Assembly: GCA_019912965.1 (NCBI GenBank)
Contig: JAIOHM010000153.1
Span: forward strand, 33,491 to 97,490
Direction: 5' to 3'
DNA from: Anaerolineae bacterium
Lineage (GTDB): Bacteria; Chloroflexota; Anaerolineae; Aggregatilineales; Phototrophicaceae
Length of the DNA: 64,000 nucleotides
The notes under the pieces: generated by a model
The model's database searches: none
Seen by the model: only the letters and a program-made list of their open reading frames with translations
Told to the model about the DNA's origin: nothing
Position numbers and translations under genes: made by a program
Shown here: piece after piece, positions 41,400-53,300 of the stretch
How positions within the stretch are numbered: the first letter of the stretch is position 1
Layout: each line of letters starts with the position of its first letter

Positions 41400-44300
41400 T
41401 TACTCTCCTACCTCAATGGGCTTGGTTTCAAACGGGATCATGGTGCTGGGTGCGGCGCTGCCCCGGCGGCTTCTAATCTTAAGCTGCCGTCCACGCATTC
41501 CCTTATTCAAACCGCTGGTGTACAACCGGAGGGCGGCACGTTGATCGACTTTGTGAGTGAACAGATTGTGGATAGCCTGTACTTCGGCGGGGGTCATCAA
41601 ACCGTGATACCGGATAACTGCACAACCGATCATCAGCTTATCGCGCAGAATTTCAGGCAGGTCGTCTTGATGTGGGCGGGTTACGCGGTCAATTGGAACC
41701 GAAACTTCCCCTTCCTTGATTTCCTTGATAATGGCGGTGATAGCATCTTTGAAGGGTGGGTCTCCAACCAACGCTTCCAGCTTTTCGAGCTGTTCCTGCG
41801 AATGGATGCGTCCCTTCCATTCCACTTCGGTTGGACGGATTGTAAGCTGCCCTGCAAACATTTGTTGCACATCTTCCTGTCGCAGACGTTCCTCTATTGG
41901 TTTCATTGCCACCTGTTGCCGGGCATCAATAGCGTTCATCAATTGTCTGAGGATAATGGTTTCCTGCGACCGCGGTAGTTGGAGCAGTTGATCAAGTGCG
42001 GCTCGTTGAGTATCGGTTGGGGCAGGGCCTTTCCATGTTAGTGTTGGTGGGTCAGTGTTCACAATGATTCGATTTTTCAGGGTTGAGGGTGTTATTGTGA
42101 ATGTATCGTCTTTACCTATTGCGATAGTCTTGTCCGAGTCCAGCGCTGCCAGCAGGTTTTGGACTGCTTGCAAAAAGTCCTCGTTGCCCTCAAGCGCATT
42201 GAGTGCTCCCCGTTCGGCGTTGGTTGGGGTGCCTCTGCCCCAACTCAGGCTGTCTTTGGCAATGGTGAGGCGGTTCTGCAAAATAGTGGGTAGTTCTGTT
42301 TGAATAAGGGCGGCAGGTGGCAGGGTCTGCGTGATAACCCGGCTGTCTAGCGCCTCTATTAGGGCGTCGACTTCTTTTTGCATTCCCGTTGCCTGCGTCC
42401 ATATTGTCAATGAGTGTTCGAGCGCGGATTTTATGCTATCAGTCAATAGGCCACCAATCCAGACGAGTGCTGTATAACGACTGCCATCTTCGCTCTTTTC
42501 GAGGCGGATATGCATACCCATGTTGCCAGGTGTCTTGGGTAGTGGTTCCAAATCGCGTGAAATCGATTCTCTGATCACCTCGCCCGATTTAGCTTTTTCC
42601 GCAGCTACTGTCAGCCGTACCACTGCTGATTTGAATTCTGTATCTCCCGGCAAAGCCAGCAATGCCGTTTTCTCATCCGCCGTAATTGTCCCCTCCCAAA
42701 TAAGGGTGCATTCAGCGGTGTAGGGGAAATCAATCAGCTTTTTCAAATCGTCATTGAGCGATTCTTCTGATGGTTCTTCTGTAATTGTTTCCTGGCTGTA
42801 CCAACCGTTGTGTAGGTTGGCGATCAGTTGCCTATCAGTGTTATTAGCCATAACCGGGAATGCATTTGCTCGATCATCACTTGTGAATACCCCAGTAATT
42901 TGTATCCGTGCGGCTGCTCGACCGGCTTTGATAATTTTAACCCGGCCATTTTGCCAATTCTGGTAATTAGTCCCGCTGAGTTCTTCCTCGGTCACTTGTA
43001 GCAGGGATGTAACCAGCACAAATTTCTGCGAGTCGTCGTTAGCGGGTGGGGCGACCAGTTCGACAATACTGCCGATGTGCTGTTTGCCAAGCTGCCGCAC
43101 TTCGTATTTTCCCGACTTGGGATTGAAGTCGAAGTAGAATTCAGCCTGCACTTCAATATTGCCGTTGAAAACCTCTACGATCTGGTACACCACTTCGGGA
43201 TCAGGCAGGCCGCCGAACGTCCACTTTTTGGTTTGCGTGCCATTTTCAGCCGAGGGTGCATCCGGGTTTTCGCTGCTCCATTGCGTTTGTGCTGTTTCTG
43301 GCAGGCTGTCCCAGAAGCGCCGCAGTGGAATTTCAATCTGGCGGATGCGGGTTGTCAGATTTACGCCGTTGAAGTTGATCGTTTCTTCTGCGCTGGAAAT
43401 TAGCCCGCCGGGTTGGGGTGACCTGTACTCAAAGTCACGTTGCTCCACCTGATTGATGCTCGAAACTGTGCTAGCCGTCTGGGCGATAACCAGCAGTTTG
43501 TGGGTGTAGTAAAAGGGCAGTGCTTCCCATTGCAGTGCCAGTGCGCCTTGCTGGAATGCGCCGATGCGCTGCGGCAAATCCAGACTGCGGGCATCGTTTT
43601 CACTCAAGGCTGTCAGGTCAAGATGATCGGGTTTTTCCGGGTATGATCCGGGCAGCGGCGAGGTACGGTTTTCGATAAACAGGGTGTCGATAACATAATC
43701 AGCATATTTATTCGTGCCGCTGAGGTCGTGTTTTTCGAGGGCATCTTCCAGTTGAGCAGTCCATTTATCATATGTGAACCGTCGCAACAGGGTGAACGCC
43801 ACCTGCCGGAATGCAAGCTGCCGTGCCAATGTTTGATTGCGTTCGATCAACGCCTGCTCAGGGTGCTGCGCCACGATGACTTCCCACATCGAACCGGGGG
43901 GTACCGGCTGACCGGGTTTTGGTGCTGCGTCCAGTCGGCTGGAACTCAGAATGAGCGGCGGATCCACCGGTTGCATTCGGTCAAGCACAACATCCAGACC
44001 ACCATCTGCTGGATTGGGTACGGCATCTGCCAGTTTTTGCACCTGCTCGTTCGGGAATAGATTGGGTGATTGGCGGAAACTCTGCCAGAGCAGATCGTAG
44101 CGACCATAAGGACGGATATAGTAGCGGTAGTTGTGTGCCCACTTGTCTTCCAGCAGATGATCGTATTTTAGGCGTCCACTTGCATCTGGCGTTGCATAAG
44201 CTGGCGAACCCATGCGAGGGTAAGCCGTTGCGACCCAAGGGCCGACCGCTGTTTGCATCAGCCCAAGCGGTTTATTTTGGGTGTCCATCAATTCGGCTAC

Positions 44301-47300
44301 ATCGCCCGCTGCATCGAAGAATCGCTGTGACCACTCAAGATATTTTGGCAGGAGCGCTTCAATATCGGGAACGGTTTTTGGAACGCGAATTTGCGGCGTG
44401 TTTGGCCCGTTAATTGCTTCTGCGTAGCGGCGGAAAGTTGCCCACTGCTGCCCACCATTGGTGCTTGCTGGATTAGCGAACGCCGCTAGTAGCAGTTTAT
44501 TGGGGGCAGTGAAGTAGGTCGAAAATTCGCTGGTCGGCAGGAAGGGTGTTACGGCTGTAAAGTTCAGATTTATAAGTGTGTTGAAAGCCTCATCGTCACC
44601 TTCAAGTGCTGCACGGAGTTTAGCGATTTTTTCGTCGTCCAGTTTGCCAAGCGGTTGCTTCACGATGATCTGTTTATTGGTGAGGTCGTAACTTAATTGG
44701 TCTTTGAAAGCCGACAAGTTACCTACTTTGATGGGTGTTTCGATGCTGATTTGAACACCGGGAAGTTCCGCGCTTCGCAGTAACAGCGTCATATCACCAT
44801 TCAGCGGCAGTTTCATCTCACGTTTGATCGGTTTGATGCCGATGGGTTCAAGTTCAATTTGTCCGCTGAGGCCGCTGGTCTGTTCAGACCGCGGTGCGGA
44901 TTGGATGAGCAGACTGCACGGGTGGCTTTTGGTAAGGGTAAATGTGACCGCTATTTTGCTGCCCGCCGTACCGGTTATGTTTAAACTGGCATACTTAAGG
45001 TATTGGCGAGTACGTGGGCGTAGACTGATCTGGCATACGGCCAGCAGCGCACCTGTATTGGTAGACTGTGGTTTCAGACTAACAGCCTGACCTGAATTGA
45101 ACAGCAGTTCCACATACAGATAATCCTTATAACCCTTCAGTTGTTCATTAGCATCTAATGTTTCCAATGCTTGCTGAACAGCGCTTAACAATTCATCGCC
45201 ATAGACCACCTCGCCTGTGTTGGGCTGGTGCAGCGTGAAACCAATCGTCAAGCCAAAACGTTGCAAAACGGCCCATCCATAGGGATCATTCTTTGGCGTG
45301 GTGGTTTCCATGAGCTTCGCCAGATCAATTGGCTGGATGGGCGGCGATACTTGTAGATCGACGGTATAGGCTTTTTTCGTTTCGTTTTCCGCCCCCGGAC
45401 GTGAAAGTTCATCCACGATGCGCTGCAAAATGTGGTGGAATGGTTTGGCACGTTCAAAGGTTTCGCCTTTGGCTCTGATCATGCCTTCCTGTTTTTGAGG
45501 TGTGTCAATTTCAAGATCCAGCGGGCAGGGCGGCCATTCCAACACCGACTCGCGCCACGAATACCAAGGGCCGCGTTTGATTTGTGACCGGATGGTGGTC
45601 ATCGACTCTTTTGTGCGGCGACGGCGCAGGGCGCTTGGATACCATGCTTCCCACTGGTTGACCGTCAGTGTATTGCCGGGCGTCAGGAGTAGATCGTCGG
45701 CGGGCAGCATTTGCACTTCCTGAATGCTGCGGAGTGCGTTTGCCAGTTTAGCTTTATCTTCAAAGGTTTCATCGGTTTGGGCATCAATGTCCAATTGCAG
45801 GATGTAATAACCCGCGTTCAAATCCAGTGGATAATCCGGCGCATTGCTTGGCCCTTGATTCCAGCGGAAGCGAATACAGCGAATGCCCGCTGGATGTTCC
45901 TGATATTCGATGTTAGTCAGGCTACCATTGAAGACCATCGCGTTACCCGTTGGCATTGGGAAGTGTGCCAGCCCCGGTTCAGCCCGTTGATCTTCCGGGG
46001 GCAGTAGTTGGAATTGAACCGGGTTCGCCAGCCATTCCAGTTCGGCGGGGCGTCGTTCTTCCGCCGCTGTTGAGCCATCAAGGGTTGCTTTTTCTACCCG
46101 CAACAGCAATTGCACAGGTGCTAGCGCGGAAGGTACACCATTCACAGATTCTGTCTGGAAGAATACCTGCCATGATTCGGGTCGCCACACACCATCAGAA
46201 ATCACCCCGGCATTTTGCAGAGTGTCCAGCGTCAGTTCTGATCGTTTACGCGCACTCTTTGGCCCATCCGAGTCCAGTTCCAACTCAATTTTGATATCCG
46301 TTGGTACTGGGCGGGCGTTCGAGGTGGGCAGCGACTTGGTGCGCGGTCCCTGTGTTGAGCTGTCCAAACCATAACTGCCAATCGGCATGGTTGGGTCTTT
46401 GCGGAAAATCAGCCGATAGATGGCAACCGGTACGTGTACTCCGCGTCGTGCATCGGTAGGTTCTGTCCATTCCACATGAATGCGGTGTGGCATGACAATT
46501 TCTGGTGTTGTGGGCATGGTAGCGTTTTCGGGGGCGAGGATGTCGTTTGCCAGTCGGTAGGTAACCATCAATTCGCTGCTGACGGGTACGAGTGGCGGCA
46601 GGTTGGGGTAGCGGGTTGCCACCAGTGTCAGCGGTCGTCCCAAATTGCCTGCAAAATCGACGGGCGTAATGCTGTAAAGATAACTTCGTCCGGTTGCGGG
46701 AAGCGATGCCAGATCGTCTAGTGTTTCTTTGCTGAAGTGGTCAACAATCTGGAAGCGGGGTTTTAACCGCTGCATCAGCGACCCTTTTGGTAAGTGCAAA
46801 GCCTGTGCATTTTTGACGGTGTACACGGTTTCCCGGTCGCGGCCATCCAGCGTTCGGCGGCGCACCAGATAATGCACCAGATGATGTTCCGGGTCACGCT
46901 GTGCTTTTGTTGCCCGGTTGTGGGGCGGATTGCTCCATCCTAAATCCCAGGTGATGGCAATGGTGTTCGCGTCCGTGTACTGCTGGACGCGCTGAAATTG
47001 TGGTGGATTCTTGGCGAAGTCCGTCTGGAAAATATTAAATGTTTCGGCTGTTGCTTCATCGGTTGTCGGTGTTTTTTGATCGGGGCTTAGGCGCTGGCTC
47101 AGTGTTGGTTTAGGCTCATTGTCTCCTACAATTCCATCCAGCCATTCCGGTGTATTGCCCTTGAAGCGGAACACCATGCCCATCTGGAATACGGTTGAAT
47201 CGGTTGGGTAGCCTGCTTGCTGGTTGGTTGAAAGGGTTGCATATTCCCGTATATCGGAAACGAAATCCTGAATGGCCATCCCACGCAATTGCATCGCCTG

Positions 47301-50300
47301 CTGGTTTTCCTGCATGGCTTGCCGCTGTTCTGTTTCTTGCGGCACTTTGCCAGAGGGGTGGTAGATGGTGGTATCATCTTGAAAGGCCTCGCCCAACAGT
47401 CGGTCATAGAGCACATTGGGATCGCGTTTGAAGTAGGGTGAACCCTCAAACTGCTCGACTGCCCCACGCACTGCTGCCTCAAAAGCATTGTCCGACGGAT
47501 TATAGACCCGTTCATCTTCAATGACTGATCCGTTGTCTTTCAGCAGGTTGGTTTCCGGGTCGCCAATTGGAATAACCTGTGGTTGGACATTGGCGGGCAT
47601 GGCTTTCAGACGATAACCATAGTTTAGATAGTCCGCCAGCGTTAGCCGAACGTTGCGTGGGTTGACGGCCTGTTCACTGTTCCCGGTTGTCGCAACATCG
47701 TACTGTTTGGCGTCGAAAGCATTCGCGTCCCAATTCACGCGCCAGCCTAGTGTTTCGTTGTTCATCAGGGCATTGCTGCGGGTTGTCCATCCGCTTTCTG
47801 CCACAAACTGCTCAATGAGGATGCCGCCATAAACGACCAGCTTATCCGCAACCTTGCGAATGCGGTATTCAAGCGGCGGTGTTGATTCGGCATCTGTAAT
47901 TTGCCATTCGCTGTCTGCTGTAATGATGCTCAGGCTGGACTGGCTGGAAAGGACAATGCCAGCCTCATTCTCAAATGTTCCTCGCAAACCGGACGACACT
48001 TGTCCCATGTTGAGTTCTGTGACGAGTTCTGTATTGCTGGGGAACGAGAAAGCCTCTGGCATTTTGAAGGTGAAATCCTGCTCAACTTCCAGCATGATTT
48101 CATAATGATCTTCTGCTAACATCACGCGGTAGTTGTTTTGTTCTCCTGTGTTTTCGTGGATGCGCCAACTCTTTTTTGCGGATTCGGCTATTGCTGAAAC
48201 GGTTATGCTGGTTTCCAGCGGGAAGTTGAGGCTTGCGAAGGTGTTCCGAATGTCTTCCGGGAGTTCACCTCGGTCTAATTCGATCTGATAAATGTCCAGT
48301 GGGGTATCGAATAATTGGGTAGATATTTCCACCTGTGTGAGTTCGAATTTCATCTGCTCACCTTCAACACCTCGATATTGCAACCGGAAGAGGTTTCCGC
48401 TGCTGCCGTCGGTGATGAGCCATGCATTGCGTTCCAGAATGGGACGCATCCACGAGAACGGTGATAGGCTGTGTCCCAGTTGGCTGATGGCTTCGTATAT
48501 TTGGTACAACAGGATACCTGCGTCCAGCATCGGCCCAATCCAGAAACTGAAGAGATCAAAGAAGGGGAACGTGAAGATACTGAATGAGGCGGTTGAGCCA
48601 GTGGGCCGCAGCTCGCTAATGGCAATCCGGTCACTATTTGTAAGTTTGCGAATCAGGTAGGCTTGTCCGGCTGGATTAACCCGGTCAATGATTGTCCACT
48701 CGCTGCCCACAGTGCGTACTTTTAGAACGGGTTGGTTCAGAATGATATTCTTGTCGCCAAAAATTTCCTTGATTTCTTCCGTTCTTCCCTGATCAAGTCG
48801 TTCTGTCAGGAAGATGCGTTTCAGGATCAGCTTGAGGGGTGGTGGCGGCAGGAAGCCGGGTTCGATCCCATCCAGTATTTTTCCCGCTTCCTCGAATTGC
48901 TTTTCACCTTTGGGCAGCAGGATGAAGTAGCTCCAACCACCCGCATCCGGCTGTCGAATGACGAACATGCTGTAATTCGGGAGATGAAATTCGATGACTT
49001 CGGCCTGAGTAGTGGCAGTTATTTTGGCTGGCTTACCCACTGCCAGATCGCGTACACGTGTCGCCTTTCCAGGAATGATACCGGGCAAAGCATTACCGCG
49101 AATCCGTGTCGCTTTGATGGCAGTGGCTTCTACACCGGGGACACCTTCCACATCGGTTGCTTCTAAACCGAGGTTCATGACTTCTTTAGTGACCGCCAGT
49201 GCTTTCTCAACGGCTCCTTCGTTAATCGCTAATTTGACGCTGACATGCAGGCTGTGTCCCATGGCTGAAATTGATAGGGTTCCTGTTCCCCGGATCCCCC
49301 GGTCAGCCGGATTAAGCCCGAAACCAACTTCCATGCCTGTTGTGAAGCCGATTCCCAGACTCAACCTGAAGCTCAATTCGATGGTCGTGAAGATCAGCGG
49401 TATCTTAATCCATAACTCTATCGAGATTTCGATTCGCAGTTCCAGACCGATTGCACCATAGATGCTGAAATCCGGGGGCAAAAATACTGATCGGGCAATC
49501 AGCCGCGCCCCAAAAGCCACCTCTGCGAATGCACGGACGCGCACCCCAACCAGCCCCAGATCGAGTTCGGCTTTGATATCCAGTGTGCCTCGCGCTGCCA
49601 GACTCATGCCAATCGTCAGGTCGCGCGGGGTAATGCGGAAAATAAAGCCCGCCTGATACTCAATTTTCAGGAGTTCTCCAATCTTGACTCCCCATCGCAG
49701 CATGTTCGGCCAGCCGAGTTCAAAATGGAACAAGCCCGGTTGAATCAGCAGTGTGGCGCTGAACTGCACATTCTTGATGGTTTCCTTCACAAAATCCGGC
49801 AGCGGGGGATGGTTGCCGATGAATGCCTCCTGATTGGAGGATACATTCATCAGGAAAAGTTTCTTCCGCACCGAAAGCAGGATGAACCCGCTGAACAGGG
49901 GCTTTTCGCTGACATCGGTGCCGCCTGTTGTGAACTCATGGTAATTGGTGTTTAGCCACGCCCGCGCTGCCATAAAAAATGTCAAATCACTGCGGAAGGC
50001 GATAATGGCGTCGATCAAAAAGACGCAGGCGATATTCATTTCCGCCGATTCGATGTATTGCAGGGGGGACAGTGAGCCGGATGTCTGCGAAATCATCGCT
50101 CGCAGCACAATTGTCCAGCGTGGGTCTTCACCCCGATCTTCCAGATCAACAGCCCAGCGGTCAATTTTAGAAAGGTCGCCCTGTGTTTTGGAAAGCGCCT
50201 TGAGTTCTTGTAGTAATTTCTTGATGTCGTTCTGCAAATCGGCGGCTTTGATGCTGGCGATAGTGTAGCGGTAGCCAAAGCCCAGCCCGATTTCCCGCAG

Positions 50301-53300
50301 ATAAATCTCAATAACCGGAATGCGGAAACTGACGCGCTGCACTTCGAGGTAAATGAACCAGGCACGCAGCCACGGGGAATTTTCGTCCCGCCGCACCCGC
50401 ATGAACCCGAAGCTGGCGGCAATACGCGGCATTCCCTGTATCGTCAGCGAACCCTCACCTTCAAAGCCCTGTTTGAGCTGTTCATCAGTGAATTCGACCA
50501 TACCATACAGTTCGAAAGCTGACCCCATGCTGATGTTGACGGCCAGCCGCTTCAGGTAAATGCGAGGGAAAAAGGTGCCTTTGGCAGGCAGTCCCAGATG
50601 CAAATTATGAAAGTCAATCTGTGCATTTAAAGCATCGCCTGTGCCTTGCGCGAATTTGATTTGCCCGCTGAGTACCATTGCCGGGTCGCCATCGAATACT
50701 TCAGCCTGTGGCAGGAAGCCGAACCCACGCAGTTCAAACTCGAAGCATTTGAGGAAACTGAATGAAAGTGGCTTGGGCAGTTCGATCAAGAATTGAACAT
50801 GCTTGGCGATTACGCTTGCATCGCCCGTCAGCGGGCATTCCACCATGTCAATCTTGATCTTGGGCAGCAGCGCCAGTGCCCCTTCATTGTCATCGCCGGG
50901 GGCAAGGACAAATTGCGCACTTCCGGTCAGGGTGAAATACAGATGGAATTTGCCATCATTGACGAACTTCAACCCGATGGCATCGACCGAGAATTGGAAG
51001 CGGGTTCCCTTGCAATCCAGTAATTTGTTGCCCTGAAGCTGTGCGCTGCCCGCAACCAGCGTCAGATTGCCTTCCCGCTGCGCGAATTGCAGGGCAATGT
51101 CCACCATTGCATCGCCTACCAGCGCGGGCGGCAGCGGCCCGGAACCTGCCAGTGTGAAGTCTTTGATGCGGTTTTCTTTAATTTCTATCCGGCTGCCGTG
51201 AAACCGAAAGCGGGTGTCGATACCGTTCATGCGGGCAGGGCGGTCGGTTACCTCCGCTGTCAGATCAATTCCTTTGGGCGAAAGTACAAACTCGCTGACG
51301 GCAAAAGTGATGGGTTCTTGGCTGGCTTGGGTATAGTCCAGTTCAAAAACCGCGTCCTCAGCCATCTGCACTTGATAATTGTAATCTTTGGTCACGAGCG
51401 TGAAATAATGATAAAGATTATTTTCGGCCTTCGCACCCTTTAACCGCCATGTAAGTCCCAGATGTTTGCTGGGTGCAAGCTCGGCGTTTTTCGAAAGCAG
51501 TTTTAATCCGCTGTCATGGTCAACTTCAACCGCGAACGTCACCCAATTGAACTTAAATGTAATGTCGCTGTTGAAGCTAATCGGGCCGAAAGTGAGTGTA
51601 AGTTCTACTGCAATCGCAATTGATGATTTGGCGAAATCCAGTTGAAAAGTATTGGTTGACGGTGGCTTAATCTGAATAAATTGGGCGAACTGCGTATCCT
51701 GCGGATTATCTTCCTTTTGTTGTAGGAATGGCATTTTGAAAGCATCTTTGTTGACGATAAACTGGCTGTCCAGCCATGTATCTGGATTCAGCGATTGCAA
51801 CACAAATGGCGTTGCATCGCAGAGCGTTTCTTCAGCATCAAAATCCAACTTTGCTAGTGGCGTTTCAAGCTGTTGCAGGAAGCGGGGTAGGGCAACCTCC
51901 GCCACATCCATATCCATCAGCACTAGGCTGATTGCATTTTTTGTTTTTAAGTTAAGTTGGAATAGTGGGTTATCGTTTGCTGGTTCATCATCGTTTTGCA
52001 ATTCGCGGTCATCCCCGCGTCCCCACGCGAAGGTGCTGGCGGCTTGGGTAGTGGTATTCGCGTCCAGCGTTAAGGTGAATGACAGGTTTGTAAAACTCCG
52101 TCCCCCACCACCGAAAAGCACGCAGCAGCGGGTTTTTTGTGGAATGGTAACTTTGATACCCGGCAGCGCTAATGTCCGCGCCTGATTTTGAAATTCCCAT
52201 TCCAACCGGAACTCAGCTATCGGATCGCCAAAAATCACCCGCAGAGTCATTTCAGCAGGTGCAGGTGGGCTTTGATCTTTAAGCGCGGGCGAAAGATTCC
52301 CTAAGAAGCGTTTGAGATCATTTTCTGTCCAGCGCAGCACAGCGCACTTTTCGTCGCCTGTGGTATGCAGTGCGAAGTCTGGATTGTTGATGACAATATC
52401 TTCATCGCTGATTCCCGGCAGTCGCAGTTTGTACGAAGTTGCTGCGCCATCTAGCTGAATATCAAATTCAGCCGCATCATTGAAGCCAACTTTTACCCCA
52501 ATGGGCTTATCAAAAAGCGGTAAATCCAGCGTTCCGTTGATCGAGGCCTCATTCAAACTGTTCTGGGCGAAATCCAGTTTGACGCTGTTGAGCGCGAAAC
52601 CGATTCCCATCAGCTTACCTTCTTTAGCTGGAACAGGGGTGTAGGTCAGCTTGCCAGAAAAACCGCCATCACCAATCGCGCAGTGTTCAAACGCCAATTC
52701 GCCGCCGAAATCAACAGCTAAATCAGGCGGCAGTGTCACCGGGGCGCGCTCGATCAACAGCCCTTGCCAGCCATTCGGCAAACCCAACGAGGCATATTCG
52801 GCGGGGATCGTCGCATTCTTGAGATGTGCCAGAATGCCACTGGCGTCAATCACCACACCGCTTTCGCCAATCATCATGGGGGGCAGGGTAACACTTCCAG
52901 ACGTTTCGAGGTCGATTCCACCTGCGCTGTCAATCTTGACGGTTACATTCCCAAGGGATGCTTCAACTTGTGTGACGGTGGGATCTGGCTCAAACACGCC
53001 GGGTTGACCAGATACTGGACGAACCGGGCGCAGCAGGATGGGGGAAAAGCGCAGCACCATCGGAACATCGATAATCCGCAGTTCAAATGTACCTGCTTTA
53101 TCGGCTTCTACGTCTACAAGTACGCCACCTCCGGGAGCTAATACAAACGATACGGCATCAATATCCGGCAAGTTAGTGACCAGTTCTTGGTCAAAACGCA
53201 GCCTTGTGCGGACTTCGGTTTCGCCTTCAGGTGGCGGTTCAATAAAGATATGGTCAAAGGGGGTTTTATCAGGCCAATCCGGTAGATAATCAGGCCAATC

